The notes: generated by a model from the letters alone, not told the origin. Counted from the stretch's first letter, positions 9,401 to 18,919 are shown. The stretch: DNA of 64,000 nt from Desulfonatronum sp. SC1 (GCF_003046795.1 NZ_PZKN01000015.1:1-64000); one strand, 5' to 3'. Made by a program: numbers and translations.

Positions 9401-10045
9401 GCTTTTCAGGAAGAGAGCCGGCGCAAGGTTTTGGAACTTTCAGGTGGACGCATCGGCTATATTCATATCGAGGAGATGAATCAGGCCTCGTTGGAAAAAT
9501 TTCAGGCCCATCTGTACGCGGCTGCTGAATCGAAAGACGGCCTGATTATCGATGTTCGCAACAATGGCGGGGGGCATACCAGCGACCGCATCCTTGCTTC
9601 GATCATGACCGCGGAACATGCCTATACGGTCCCCGCTGGAGCCGATCCACATTTGAATGGCCGCTATCCCCAGGATCGCCTGGACGCACCACGCTATACC
9701 CTGCCGATCAACATGCTGGCCAATGAGAAAAGCTTTTCAAACTCAGAAATCCTGGCCCACGCATTCAAGACGCTTGGACGAGGTACGTTGGTGGGAAAAC
9801 AGACCTACGGAGGGGTCATTTCCGCCGGTAGCCACTATTTGATCAATGGGGCAACGGTCCGCCTGCCCTTTCGTGGGTGGTATCTGCCGGACGGCACCGA
9901 TATGGAGCAAAACGGCGCAATCCCCGACCTGTTTGTTGATCATACTCCGGCTGACGAGATCGCCGGGCGTGATCGACAACTTGAGGCGGCGGTAATAAAT
10001 TTGCTTCAAATGACCTCACGGCGCCCTTCCCGGAATGCATCATAA
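6462..10045 (+). pseudogene. tricorn-type S41 protease, interrupted by a one-base frameshift
   Basis: Two open frames (6462-8285 and 8282-10045) together form one tricorn protease homologue of about 1190 residues. The first begins with a signal peptide (FLLLALGCGF, cleavage near SANA) and PD40-type beta-propeller repeats (INPDGSEIVFSV, WSPDGQSLVFTS). The second continues the propeller, then has a PDZ domain (GYLITKIIPGGPSDRGPA) and the S41 core with VRNNGGGHTSD and the catalytic serine region EKSFSNSEILAHA. The frames join if one A is restored near 8241 (AGCACAATATATTT), giving NIFITPADGSHEPVNIT. A low-complexity insert rich in Pro/Asp/Ser lies near 7810-8000. Either a true frameshift or a sequencing error; if intact it would be a periplasmic peptidase. 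Confidence 0.85.
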
Positions 10046-10049
10046 AGAC

Positions 10050-10085
10050 GGCATCTTGACGGCCAAGCTTGGCCGTCAGAATGCC
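10050..10085. terminator. hairpin after the tricorn-type gene
   Basis: Contains the perfect 22-base palindrome TGACGGCCAAGCTTGGCCGTCA (10057-10078), extended by GGCAT/ATGCC arms. There is no long T run, so it may be a repeat unit or a transcript-end hairpin rather than a full intrinsic terminator. Confidence 0.5.
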
Positions 10086-10400
10086 TTGGATAGCCTTCAG
10101 CGGGGCGGAACCAAGTCAATTTGGTTCTCATAAATCCCCTCCGCAAGTGGCTGGTACCCCCTGTTTTGGCCAGTTCAAAACTCCCTCGCCAGCCTCGTCT
10201 CATCAAGCCGCTTGTCCAGTAAGAACTATTTATCTCCTCCTGCTTTTGTCTTTGTACCCTTCTGCTTTTGTTCCCCTCTGTTATTTTTCAATGGCCCAAT
10301 GGTTACGGACCAGCGCCTTGATTTTGTGACACCCATCTTCCCTCCGTGGCCCAAAACCCGGATCAAACGTTCCTTCTGCCGCCACCTCGCAACCTCCGCC

Positions 10401-10487
10401 CGGGAATTTTTCCCGTCGGCTACGAGATTTTTCCTCACACAAAATAAGCGATTCTCCTACAGACAGGAATGCTCAAAAGATTATCCT
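10401..10487 (+). promoter_or_regulatory. stress promoter module, copy C
   Basis: The only rightward copy. CGGGAATTTTTCCCG at 10401-10415, a GATTTTTCCTC block, AAGCGATTCTCCTACAGAC ending at 10464, a 17-base spacer and TATCCT at 10482-10487. It faces the PRC-barrel gene that starts at 10627. The rest of the 10086-10626 gap shows no gene. Confidence 0.78.
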
Positions 10488-10626
10488 CCAGTTACGTAGC
10501 CAGTGGTGTGGGTAAGACAACCAAAACAAGGCGACATTCAAAATCGGAGGTTAAACAAGACGTAAGAATCAATCGGTTGGAAGATCAGTGTCACTTCAAT
10601 CAACGAATAATGTATGTAAAGGAGAA

Positions 10627-11136
10627 ATGACTATGAAAGCTTTGTTGGCTAGTATTATTATCGGATTACTGAGTTTGAGTCCCGCATTCGCGCAAAGTAC
10701 TGTGGACACGAAACAAAAAGAAACTGATCAGAAACGCTCTGAACAAACTGGCGAACAGAAAGTCTTGCCGAAATATGATAATGAGCGCAAAGTAACCACT
10801 GATCCCGCGCGTCCTCATCGGGCCACGGAAGTAGAGCCTCAGGAAGGATATCAGCGTGTATCGTCTGATCTCATCACCGCGGACGACCTGAAGGGCGCAA
10901 GTGTCTATGACACTAAGAATGAAAGCGTGGCCGATGTAAAGGAAGTATTGATCACACCTGAAGGTAAAATTGATCGACTTATCGTGGACGTTGGTGGCTT
11001 TCTCGGCATGGGTGCCCGCAGCGTATCTATTAATGTGAATGAAGCCGACATTCACAAGGATGCGAAGGATGACATTCGCGTCTACATTCCCATGAGTGAG
11101 GAAGAACTGCGTCAGATGCCGGAGTACAAAAAATAA
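10627..11136 (+). CDS. secreted PRC-barrel domain protein
   Basis: A 169-residue exported protein. A signal peptide (MKALLASIIIGLLSLSPAFA) is followed by a charged linker (about 22-75) and one PRC-barrel domain (about 80-160: LKGASVYDTKNESVADVKEV, then GKIDRLIVDVGGFLGMGARS). PRC-barrels of this exported type occur in alpha-, beta- and deltaproteobacterial stress clusters; the ligand is unknown. Start chosen at 10627 because AAAGGAG lies just upstream; an in-frame extension to 10588 lacks one. It stands alone between promoter copy C and a strong terminator. Confidence 0.88.
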   Translation: MTMKALLASIIIGLLSLSPAFAQSTVDTKQKETDQKRSEQTGEQKVLPKYDNERKVTTDPARPHRATEVEPQEGYQRVSSDLITADDLKGASVYDTKNESVADVKEVLITPEGKIDRLIVDVGGFLGMGARSVSINVNEADIHKDAKDDIRVYIPMSEEELRQMPEYKK

Positions 11137-11170
11137 AACTGACAGGTTGTTCCCTTGAGACAACCTTTCG

Positions 11171-11214
11171 AACTGTCCAGGCACGGAGAAATCTGTCGCC
11201 TGGACAGTTTTTTG
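11171..11214 (+). terminator. intrinsic terminator after PRC-barrel gene
   Basis: AACTGTCCAGGC (11171-11182) pairs with GCCTGGACAGTT (11198-11209), a 12-bp stem with a 15-base loop, followed by a T run. A weaker hairpin (GGTTGT...ACAACC) precedes it. Confidence 0.85.
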
Positions 11215-11247
11215 ATGTCTCCTCTACTTCTCATGAGGGGAAGGTGA

Positions 11248-12582
11248 ATGGGTGTGATTATCAAGAAGCAGTACTACTGGGGATATCTGGTTGTTGGGTT
11301 GAGCCTGGTGCTCACGTATGCGATCTATTTCGGATCCATGTGGTTCTACGACGACTGGTATACATACCGCCTGAAGTATCTTGCCAAGATCGGAAGCATG
11401 GGAACGACCATGCTGATGTGCTGGGCGCTGGTGCTGGCCGCGCGGTTGCGTATCGTGGAGCGGTTGTTCGGGGGCCTGGACAAGGTCTACAAGGCGCACC
11501 GCGGAATTGGCGAAGTCGCCTTGTACCTCATTTTACTGCACCCGATATTTTTGGCCCTGAATCCTGAATTCGACTTCGTTCGTTTTTTCTGGATAGCCCA
11601 ACTGCCCGGCGAAGCGGGACATCATTTATTTGCCCGGATGACCGGTCTGATCGCCCTGGGAGCCCTGGTCGGGCTGACGTCGTTGTCGCTCTGGATCTCG
11701 CCACCTTACCACTACTGGAAACAGACGCACAACATCTTCGGGCTGGTGCTGGCGCTGGTGATCTTCCACGGAGTCGTCGCCCAGGGCGAGATCATGTCGT
11801 ATCCGGTGCTTGGGGCTTGGTTCGCCGTGTGGGCCGCGGTCGGGATGTGTTGCTATGTCTTCATTCGGGTACTCTACAGGTGGTTTGGGCCGCTCCATGA
11901 CTACCTGGTGGATCATGTCCGAATCCTGGGCGACATCACCGAGGTGTATCTGCGCCCGCGGGATCCGAAACGGAAGATGGCCTTTCACCCCGGCCAGTTT
12001 CTGTACGTCTACTTCGATTCCACGGATCTGCGGGCCGAGCCGCATCCATTCAGCATTTCATCGGCGCCCCAGGCCGCGAACATCCGGATATCCGTCAAGA
12101 AAATGGGCGACTGGACAAAGCAGCTTCCCATCCTGAAGCCGGGTCAGCGGGCCTATGTCTGGGGGCCCTACGGCAAGTTCGGCGAACACATGACGGAGCA
12201 TGCGGACATGGAATCCGTGCTGGTAGCCGGCGGAATCGGGATCACGCCCTTTTTGAGCATGGTGGAGAATGCGGATTTCCTGACGGGCAAATACAACAAG
12301 GCGCATCTCTTCTACAGCGTGCAGGTACCGGAAGAAGCCTATTACCACGACGAAATCACGGACCTTGGCGTAAAGGAGGAATACCTGCACTACATCCCCC
12401 ACTCTTCCGATTCCGAAGGATATCTCACGCCGGAGGTCATCGCGGACCGGGTGGGCGACCTGAAGACCAAGGTCTATCTGATCTGCGGGCCGAAAGTGCT
12501 GATGGATTCCCTCCGGGAACAGCTCATGGAAGCCGACGTGCCTTTTGAACAGATCTTCACGGAAGACTTCAGCATCATCTGA
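11248..12582 (+). CDS. ferric-reductase-like membrane flavocytochrome, FAD/NAD(P)H
   Basis: A 444-residue protein of the ferric reductase/NADPH-oxidase type. The N-terminal 210 residues hold about six membrane helices with histidines placed as heme ligands (AHRGIG, LLHP, QTHNIF, IFHGV). The C-terminal half is a ferredoxin-NADP reductase-like module: FAD motif EPHPFSISSAP, nucleotide motif VLVAGGIGITPFLSM and the terminal LICGPKVLMDSL. It should move electrons from NAD(P)H through FAD and two hemes across the cytoplasmic membrane; the acceptor (ferric iron, oxygen or another) is not known. GAGGGGAAGGTGA precedes the ATG. It stands alone after the terminator at 11171-11214. Confidence 0.87.
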   Translation: MGVIIKKQYYWGYLVVGLSLVLTYAIYFGSMWFYDDWYTYRLKYLAKIGSMGTTMLMCWALVLAARLRIVERLFGGLDKVYKAHRGIGEVALYLILLHPIFLALNPEFDFVRFFWIAQLPGEAGHHLFARMTGLIALGALVGLTSLSLWISPPYHYWKQTHNIFGLVLALVIFHGVVAQGEIMSYPVLGAWFAVWAAVGMCCYVFIRVLYRWFGPLHDYLVDHVRILGDITEVYLRPRDPKRKMAFHPGQFLYVYFDSTDLRAEPHPFSISSAPQAANIRISVKKMGDWTKQLPILKPGQRAYVWGPYGKFGEHMTEHADMESVLVAGGIGITPFLSMVENADFLTGKYNKAHLFYSVQVPEEAYYHDEITDLGVKEEYLHYIPHSSDSEGYLTPEVIADRVGDLKTKVYLICGPKVLMDSLREQLMEADVPFEQIFTEDFSII

Positions 12583-12922
12583 TGCCAAAACAATAGCGGC
12601 TTATCCGGTTCAGTACATGGCCAGGATAGAACTCAAACATCGTACGAACCGCCCGCTCCCGTTGGTCGCTCAAGGCGTTGAGGACGCAAAGAAGAATTTT
12701 ACTTCCGCTGGAAAGATGCGGAAGTCAAAAGGGCTTCACGCCTGACGGCGATATATCTTGTCTCCCGTCAGGGAACGCCAATCTTTTTGGAAAGCAGCTC
12801 TTTCCCTGCTTTCCAAAATGTTTTCCTTGGCGAACGTTGCGCCTCGAGCGAAGCGGGCGGTTCATTCTTCAAAAAAACTCTCCAGCCGAACAAACCACAA
12901 TTGCATCCATCGGAGGAACAAC
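12583..12922. other. intergenic region with two hairpins
   Basis: No gene is seen. It holds the inverted repeat CCTGACGG/CCGTCAGG (about 12742-12775) and a perfect 13-bp hairpin, TTTTGGAAAGCAG (12785-12797) with CTGCTTTCCAAAA (12806-12818). The second is terminator-like for the oxidoreductase gene, although its T tract is inside the stem and short outside it. Confidence 0.5.
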
Positions 12923-13747
12923 ATGAACCAGGAATCTCCAAAACCGTCGGCTGTTCTGAACGGACAGACCGCCGTGGTCACCGGCGGCAGTTCGGGCATC
13001 GGCGCGGGCATTGCACGGGCTCTGGGCGAAGCCGGGGCCAACGTGGTGGTCAACTACTCCGGCAGCCGCGAGAGGGCCGAGGAGGTCGTCGCGAGGATCA
13101 GAGAACAGGGCTCCCAGGCCGTTGCCGTCCAGGCCGACGTGAGCAGCGAGTCGGATGTGGAGGCCATGTTCCGCCAAGCAGTGGAGATATTCGGCACCGT
13201 GGACATCCTGATCAGCAACGCCGGAGTGCAGCAGGACGCGGCCTTTACGGAGATGACCCTGGATGAATGGAACAAGGTCATCAGCATCAATCTGACCGGA
13301 GCCTTCCTCTGCGCCCGGGCCGCGACCCGGGAATTTCTCCGCCGGGGCATGGTTCCGGGGCGCTCTTCAGCCCTGGGCAAGATCATTTTCGTCAGTTCGG
13401 TGCATGAGATAATCCCCTGGTCCGGACGGGTGAACTACGCGGCGTCCAAGGGCGGCCTGATGCTGTTCATGAAAAGCATCGCCCAGGAGCTGGGAGCAAA
13501 GGGAATTCGCGTGAACAGCATCGCTCCCGGCGCGATCAGGACGCCCATCAATCGCGAATCCTGGGATGACCCGGAGGCCAAGGCCGAACTGTTGAAGCTG
13601 ATCCCGCGCAATCGAATCGGAGACTCCTCGGATATCGGCAAGGCGGCTTTGTGGCTGGCTTCGGACGAGTCGGACTACGTCCACGGCACGAGCCTGGTGG
13701 TGGACGGAGGCATGACACTCTATCCCGGATTCATCTCCGCCGGCTGA
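12923..13747 (+). CDS. short-chain dehydrogenase, glucose 1-dehydrogenase-like
   Basis: A 274-residue SDR oxidoreductase. The cofactor motif TGGSSGIGAG is at about residues 22-31, the NAG motif in LISNAGVQ, the catalytic serine in VSSVHE and the catalytic YxxxK as YAASK. Sequence around the active site (VHEIIPWSGRVNYAASKGGL) is like bacterial glucose 1-dehydrogenases, but substrate assignment in SDRs is unreliable. The start at 12923 follows GGAGGAACAAC; a longer frame back to 12758 would run through the hairpins at 12742-12818 and is rejected. It forms a single-gene unit. Confidence 0.88.
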   Translation: MNQESPKPSAVLNGQTAVVTGGSSGIGAGIARALGEAGANVVVNYSGSRERAEEVVARIREQGSQAVAVQADVSSESDVEAMFRQAVEIFGTVDILISNAGVQQDAAFTEMTLDEWNKVISINLTGAFLCARAATREFLRRGMVPGRSSALGKIIFVSSVHEIIPWSGRVNYAASKGGLMLFMKSIAQELGAKGIRVNSIAPGAIRTPINRESWDDPEAKAELLKLIPRNRIGDSSDIGKAALWLASDESDYVHGTSLVVDGGMTLYPGFISAG

Positions 13748-13937
13748 GCCGCTCACCATCAACGCCCCCGTGGGCTGCGCCCTTTAGCGATTTCGATGGA
13801 CCTTTTTCAGAGCATTGTCTTTGATTTCATCCAATCTGCCGTTGAATCACTTTTCATTGTGAATGCATGAGCCTGGAACCGGTTGCCACTGACCGGCAAC
13901 CTGTTCCAGATTCGACTCATCATTTCAGTGCTCAGAA

Positions 13938-14012
13938 CTAGAATACGCCGAGCAGCCACAGAATAATGAGCAATGTAACCGGCACTCCGAGAAGCCATAA
14001 GATAATAGGCAT
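13938..14012 (-). CDS. 24-residue hydrophobic membrane peptide
   Basis: A very short open frame, beginning MPIILWLLGVPVTLLIILWL, with a perfect ribosome binding site (AAAGGAG, seven bases before the ATG). The product is essentially one membrane helix containing two LWLLGV units. It resembles other tiny LWLLGxP peptides of stress clusters, including the 39-residue one at 19005-19124, which also has an LWALGIP core. Function unknown. No other gene lies in the 13748-14222 gap; the rest of that gap shows only a short tandem repeat TTCCGGATATGC near 14060-14085. Confidence 0.65.
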   Translation of the reverse strand: MPIILWLLGVPVTLLIILWLLGVF

Positions 14013-14222
14013 GACGTTACTCCTTTATTGTTGAAGGTGAATGCGCTTCCGCCAGATATATACTTCCGGATATGCTTCCGGATATGCTTGATCAGCTTGC
14101 TGTCGGAAGCGAAAATTGATGCAAGAGAGCAGGACTCGCTACTGCTGCCGGACAATGATCAACTAGGGCATTATGTATTTTTCATCGAACACAAATGTAT
14201 GTATGCAGACACATTTGCCGTA

Positions 14223-14837
14223 TCACGGGCTGATCAGGATGGCCCTGGCCGGTGCGCCGTCCGTGTTGATCCGCAAAGGCAGGCCCAAAAAAATGTATTT
14301 TCCCGCGGAGATATCCCGCAGATCGAGGCCCTCGAAAACCGTCATCGCCGGGACCAGGGTCAGGTGGACCTTCATCCCGCTCTCAAAGGGCTCCACGCTC
14401 AGATAGTCCACGCCCACGGTCTTCACCTGCTGCTTCGCCAGATAGGCGGCTCCATCCGCGGTCAGATGGGCGTAATCCTCGCGGAACCGGTCATAGCCCT
14501 TCAGGGAGTTCTCCGTCTTGAGCAGTACGATGAGGTCTTTGTGGACGTCTTCATTTTTCAGATGTTCCGCGGTGATTTGCCGCCCATGGCGAGTCATGTC
14601 CAGAACGACGCAGGGGCCGTAGAAACTTTCCAGGGGCAGCTCGGCCACGCCGGCGCCGCCTTTTTCGATATGCAGCCGCGCATCGACATGCGTTCCGGTA
14701 TGCATGCCCAGGAAGAGGGACGACTCGTTGATGCCGTCATCCTGGACATTCTTATACTGGTCAATGCGCGGCGCGGGATTACCCGGATAGACAAGCATGT
14801 CCGGGTGGATCAGCATGGATATGTCATGAATTTTCAT
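14223..14837 (-). CDS. cyclase-family hydrolase (kynurenine formamidase-like)
   Basis: A 204-residue metal-dependent hydrolase of the cyclase/KynB superfamily. The metal-binding motif HTGTHVDA follows SLFLGM, and YLSVEPFE near residue 145 belongs to the conserved C-terminal part. Family members hydrolyse N-formylkynurenine, isatin or related amides; no tryptophan genes are nearby, so the substrate is open. AAAGGAG precedes the ATG. The gene start lies inside the 3' end of the GH15 gene (14-bp overlap), so the two are translationally linked. Confidence 0.82.
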   Translation of the reverse strand: MKIHDISMLIHPDMLVYPGNPAPRIDQYKNVQDDGINESSLFLGMHTGTHVDARLHIEKGGAGVAELPLESFYGPCVVLDMTRHGRQITAEHLKNEDVHKDLIVLLKTENSLKGYDRFREDYAHLTADGAAYLAKQQVKTVGVDYLSVEPFESGMKVHLTLVPAMTVFEGLDLRDISAGKYIFLGLPLRINTDGAPARAILISP

Positions 14838-16764
14838 CGGTTGCTCCTTTTGTCTTTACTGATTTCCCGTCGGCATCCCGACCGTTCCGGAATTCCCTGT
14901 GACCGGGAGTGCCCACCGGATCATGCACCGGCACATCCAGCCCCTTGGCATAGGCCAGATAGAAAATGCTGTTGATCAGGCCGATATGCGTGAAGGCCTG
15001 GGGAAAATTGCCGAGGAATTCTCCGGTTTCCGGTGTCAGTTGTTCTGAAAACAGTCCGAGATGATTGGCATATTGAACAATGTTCCTGAAGATGTTCTCG
15101 GCTTCTTCGATCCGTCCCGAAAGAGCCAGCACGTCCACCAGCCAGAAGGTGCACAACCCGAACGCCCCTTCCTCGCCGGGGAGACCGTCGTCGGCGATAT
15201 ACCGGCGGATCAGGCCGTCGCTCATCAATTCTTCCATGATCCGATTAACGGTTCCCTGGATCTTGGGATCGTCAGCCGGCAGAAACTCCACCAGGGGCAG
15301 GCGGAGATTGGCGGCATCCATGTCCTTGGAGCCGTAGGATTGGACGAAGGCATTCAGTTCGGCATCAAACCCGTTTTGCATGATCTGCTCCCGGATTGTC
15401 TTCCGGGTGGCGTCCCAGAGTTCCACATTGCCTTTGAGCCCGAAAAATTCGGCCAGAAGCAGGGCCTTGTCCAGAGCGGCCCAGGCCATCACCTTGGAAT
15501 AGACGAAATGACGCTTTTCTCCCCGGAACTCCCAGATTCCGTAGTCGGGCCGCTCCCACACTTCCACCACGTGGTCGGCGACCCAGACGATAAACTCACT
15601 GATGTCCTCCGTGAGCGGATGCCCTCTCCGGGCCAGTTCGTACGCCGTACTGACCAGCTCGCCGTAGACCTCGAGCTGAAACTGATCGTAGGCTTCGTTG
15701 CCGATGTTCACCGGTCTCGAGCCCTTGTATCCTTCCAGGTGTTCAAGCTGATGCTCGGTCAATTCCAATTCGCCGTGCAGACCGTACATGATCTGCAACT
15801 CGCGCCTGCACGTCTTGCAGTTTTTCGAAACCTCCTCGAACCAGCGCAACAGGTCCACGGCTTCCGTTTCATGGCCGATGGAGATCAAGGCCTGGCCCGT
15901 CATGGCCGCATCCCTGATCCAGGTATAGCGATAATCCCAGTTGCGCACCCCACCGATCACCTCCGGCAAGGAGGTGGTGGGCGCCGCGGCAATGGAGCCT
16001 GCATCGCCGAAGCACATCAGCTTGAAGACCAGCGCCGACCGGATGAGCATGTTAATCTGATCACCGGCCCAGACTTGCTTCTTGACGCTCCCTTCCTGGT
16101 GGATCCAGCCGTTCCAGCATTCCATGGTGGATTTGAGCGCAAGAGCCGTTTCGTATCGGTTGTTCCCGTCCTCGGCGCCCCAGCGCAGGACAATGGCTTT
16201 GCGCTCTCCGGGGTTGATTCGGAATTTGGCCCGAACCAGCGGACCGTGATCATCATCGAGCAATTCCGCGTTTTCCAGGCCTTCCAGGCGCATGGCATCC
16301 TCTCCGGCCCGAGCGATCCAATCGCCGGTGCTGCGCTCCACGGCAACGGGCTTTCGGGCGTAATCAAACCGTGGGCACCAGAAGACCTCGACATCCACGG
16401 GATTGCCGCGGCACTCGATCAGCCGGTGAATTTCCGGGGGCGCGAAGAAGTCGTGGCGCCCGTTGATGTCTCCTTCCAGAGGCATGAAGTCGGTCACCGT
16501 CAGAACGGTGCCCTTCATTGTAAAGCTGGTCTTCAAGACATTGGTTTCCTCGACATATTCCTGGTTGCCGCTGCCCCCGCCCGGGGGACCGATCCGAAAA
16601 TATCCTCCCTGCCGGGCATCCAGGATGGCCCCGAAAACGCTTGGGCTGTCCATCCTGGGCAGGCAGCACCAGTCAATGGAACCGTCCCTGGCGATCAGGG
16701 CGACGCTTTTCAGATTGCCGATGATGCCGTAATCGGAAATAGGCTTGTAATCCTGGATGCTCAT
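14824..16764 (-). CDS. glycoside hydrolase family 15 protein (glucoamylase/trehalase-like)
   Basis: A 646-residue cytoplasmic GH15 enzyme (alpha-1,4- or alpha,alpha-1,1-glucosidase type). The N-terminal domain starts PISDYGIIGNLKSVALIARD, typical of the trehalase-like GH15 branch. The (alpha/alpha)6 barrel carries RNWDYRYTWIRDAAM near 295 and LCTFWLVDVLALSGR near 560, which flank the two catalytic glutamates of the family. No signal peptide. It is co-transcribed with the downstream cyclase-like gene. Whether it acts on trehalose, glycogen-derived maltodextrin or another glucan cannot be told; a giant glucan synthase is encoded 20 kb away. Confidence 0.88.
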   Translation of the reverse strand: MSIQDYKPISDYGIIGNLKSVALIARDGSIDWCCLPRMDSPSVFGAILDARQGGYFRIGPPGGGSGNQEYVEETNVLKTSFTMKGTVLTVTDFMPLEGDINGRHDFFAPPEIHRLIECRGNPVDVEVFWCPRFDYARKPVAVERSTGDWIARAGEDAMRLEGLENAELLDDDHGPLVRAKFRINPGERKAIVLRWGAEDGNNRYETALALKSTMECWNGWIHQEGSVKKQVWAGDQINMLIRSALVFKLMCFGDAGSIAAAPTTSLPEVIGGVRNWDYRYTWIRDAAMTGQALISIGHETEAVDLLRWFEEVSKNCKTCRRELQIMYGLHGELELTEHQLEHLEGYKGSRPVNIGNEAYDQFQLEVYGELVSTAYELARRGHPLTEDISEFIVWVADHVVEVWERPDYGIWEFRGEKRHFVYSKVMAWAALDKALLLAEFFGLKGNVELWDATRKTIREQIMQNGFDAELNAFVQSYGSKDMDAANLRLPLVEFLPADDPKIQGTVNRIMEELMSDGLIRRYIADDGLPGEEGAFGLCTFWLVDVLALSGRIEEAENIFRNIVQYANHLGLFSEQLTPETGEFLGNFPQAFTHIGLINSIFYLAYAKGLDVPVHDPVGTPGHREFRNGRDADGKSVKTKGATDENS

Positions 16765-17009
16765 AGTTGAGGTCTCCTTTTCAGACTTTGGCGAGGCCGA
16801 CCTCTTGGCCGAAATCGTGGATGAAAGCTTCCTGTTCCTGACTGACGAATGGTCTGTTCGAAATCATGTCAGTCCGGGACCAAAACGGTTTCCCAGTCGA
16901 ATGATTCCACCCTTCGGGCATGGGCTTCGATATCGTGCCCGTACATTGCCTCTTACTCTCAGACCTCATTGATGAAACGGAGGACAATGACCTGCGCGTC
17001 ATGCCTGTT

Positions 17010-18089
17010 CTAAAAAGGGACTTTGTTTTCGCCTTCCACCACATCCTCGACATAAAGCATTTTTGTCATGACCATGGCGACAACGGTGAGAGGCGCTGCG
17101 AGGATCAAGCCCAACACCCCGAACAGAACGCCCATCAGCACCTGCACGGAAATCAGTAAGGCCGGCGCCAGATTGACTGCACGATGCTGGATCATGGGCA
17201 CGATGAAATTGCCCTCAACGTTCTGTATGATCAGATAAAAAACCAAGACGATCACGCCGGTTTGCATGCCTGCGGTGAATCCGACGATGACGATTGGGAT
17301 GGCCGCAATGATCGGGCCCAGGAACGGAATAAAGGTCAAAAGCGCAGTGAGCACTCCAAGGCTGAGCCAAAGTTCGATTCCGATCAGCCACAGACCGAGG
17401 GATACCGTGGCGCCCAGCAACAACATGGAAACGATTTGCCCCAGGAACCACCAATGCAGCGCATGAGCAACCACCGAGAATGTCTCGTCCATGCGCCGAC
17501 GGCGATGGACGGGGAGCAGCCTCAGCAAGCCGCGCCGATAGAGTCCGGGATCGGCAGCAGCAAATATTGTGATCGCCAGAAAAATGATCAAGCTGGCGAT
17601 GGCGCTCATCCCGCTCGTTGTGGCAGTTGCGAGATGCTCGGCAATCTTTTGGGATATGTCCGCCAACTGCTCCCGCCCTTGCCCATTGTTGTTGAAAAAC
17701 GTTTCTGTCCAGCCGGCTTCATACAGATACCCCTGCATTCGTTCGAGAAAGCCCAGGAACGTCTGCCAGAGATCATCGAGCTGTTCAAAAAATCGTGGTA
17801 GGATCAAGTAGCCGAAGAATCCCAAAAAGCTGGTCAGCAGAACGAGCACGAGGGCCAGCGCCCAACTACGTGCCAGCGGCGTACGCTTGGCAATGCCCGT
17901 AGCCAAACCATCCAGGCCAACCGCGAACAGGGCGCTGGCGAACACCAACAGCAGGACGTCGTCGATTATCCAGATCAGGAGGCCCAAGGCCCCGAGCAGA
18001 AGAACTCTGTCGGTTCGAAACCAGCGCCGCTCGGCAACGCCAGTCCGATGTTCGATCACTGGAAAGGGGGCTTTGGGCTGGTCAGTCAT
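17010..18089 (-). CDS. AI-2E family transporter (PerM-like permease)
   Basis: A 359-residue inner-membrane protein of the AI-2E/PerM family with about seven to eight membrane helices (ALGLLIWIIDDVLLLVFASA near 35-54, ALALVLVLLTSFLGFFGYLI near 77-96) and the conserved C-terminal block SLGVLTALLTFIPFLGPIIA followed by GPIIAAIPIVIVGF. Family members export small molecules or ions by an unknown mechanism. The C-terminus is rich in KTKSLF-type polar residues after the last helix. It stands apart from its neighbours; 16765-17009 and 18090-18134 show no gene. Confidence 0.88.
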   Translation of the reverse strand: MTDQPKAPFPVIEHRTGVAERRWFRTDRVLLLGALGLLIWIIDDVLLLVFASALFAVGLDGLATGIAKRTPLARSWALALVLVLLTSFLGFFGYLILPRFFEQLDDLWQTFLGFLERMQGYLYEAGWTETFFNNNGQGREQLADISQKIAEHLATATTSGMSAIASLIIFLAITIFAAADPGLYRRGLLRLLPVHRRRRMDETFSVVAHALHWWFLGQIVSMLLLGATVSLGLWLIGIELWLSLGVLTALLTFIPFLGPIIAAIPIVIVGFTAGMQTGVIVLVFYLIIQNVEGNFIVPMIQHRAVNLAPALLISVQVLMGVLFGVLGLILAAPLTVVAMVMTKMLYVEDVVEGENKVPF

Positions 18090-18134
18090 CAGTCATCTTT
18101 CACCAGGTATGCAAAGGAACGACTTTGCCGCTTT

Positions 18135-18239
18135 TCAGGCAGTATCAAACACATTGATTCGAGCGGCTTTAGTTCTTTCTTCCTTCTTCTCAATCTCATT
18201 TCCGACCGGGAATCCGGCTTTCTTCCATGCCTCCAAAGT
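18135..18239 (-). pseudogene. possible rhodanese C-terminal remnant
   Basis: The minus strand reads TLEAWKKAGFPVGNEIEKKE and ends at a TGA. The segment LEAWKKAGFPV is the typical last strand of a single-domain rhodanese, but nothing upstream in frame continues the domain; an in-frame TGA occurs five codons before it. Probably the tail of a lost gene; chance similarity cannot be excluded because the match is short. Confidence 0.3.
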
Positions 18240-18292
18240 GCGTTGACTGGTTCAGGTAAAACAACACTTCATGTGCCTGTATTTTGCCGCGG

Positions 18293-18919
18293 TCAGCCAA
18301 GGTTCTTTGCCGCGAAATCCCAGTTGATCAGTTCGTCCAGCACGGCTTTGACATAATCGACGCGTCGGTTCTGATAATCCAGGTAATAGGCATGCTCCCA
18401 TACGTCGATGGTCAACAGCGGCTTCATCCCGTTGGTCAAGGGCAGATCCGCGTTGCCGGTTTTGACCACCTTGAGCGTGACGCCGTCCAGCACGAGCCAC
18501 ACCCAGCCGCTGCCGAACTGGGCCGTTGCAGCGTCTGCCAACTCCTTCTTGCACGCATCCAAGGTCCCGAAGGCAGCCTCAATCTTTTGCTTCAACTCCG
18601 CGGGAGGATCACCGCCGCCCTTTGGTTTCAGACTGCTCCAGTAAAACGTGTGGTTCCAAGTTTGCGCTGCATTGTTAAAGATTGCCGTCGTCGCCATACT
18701 TGGCTTTCCGGATGTCGCGACGATTATTTCTTCAAGCGACAGTTCCGTGAATTGCGTTCCTGCTACAAGCTCGTTCAGCTTGTCGACATATCCCTTGTGA
18801 TGCTTTCCGTAGTGAAAACTGATCGTGTTCGCGGAGATTACCGGATCCAGAGCATTATCCTGATACGGCAAGGACGGCAGGATATGCGGCGACGCCGATT
18901 TATTCTTTACATTGTCCAT
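18293..18919 (-). CDS. sodB: superoxide dismutase, Fe type
   Basis: A 208-residue Fe/Mn superoxide dismutase. Metal ligands are visible at H36 (ISFHYGKHH), H90 ([10 protein letters not shown]), D172 and H176 ([15 protein letters not shown]). [10 protein letters not shown] and the FGSGW stretch favour the iron form over the manganese form. It converts superoxide to peroxide and oxygen in the cytoplasm; no signal peptide is seen. It is a single-gene unit between the transporter and the membrane-peptide gene. In an anaerobe it fits with the flavodiiron protein and desulforedoxins elsewhere in the window. Confidence 0.95.
   Translation of the reverse strand: MDNVKNKSASPHILPSLPYQDNALDPVISANTISFHYGKHHKGYVDKLNELVAGTQFTELSLEEIIVATSGKPSMATTAIFNNAAQTWNHTFYWSSLKPKGGGDPPAELKQKIEAAFGTLDACKKELADAATAQFGSGWVWLVLDGVTLKVVKTGNADLPLTNGMKPLLTIDVWEHAYYLDYQNRRVDYVKAVLDELINWDFAAKNLG

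Noticed and set aside
14028-14975. A 315-codon plus-strand frame over the cyclase-like gene
   Set aside because: It lies opposite a gene with the HTGTHVDA motif and contains no domain of its own.
16765-17009. Short minus-strand frame between GH15 and the AI-2E transporter genes (about 16781-17053)
   Set aside because: It overlaps the transporter 3' end, lacks a ribosome binding site and shows no recognisable sequence.
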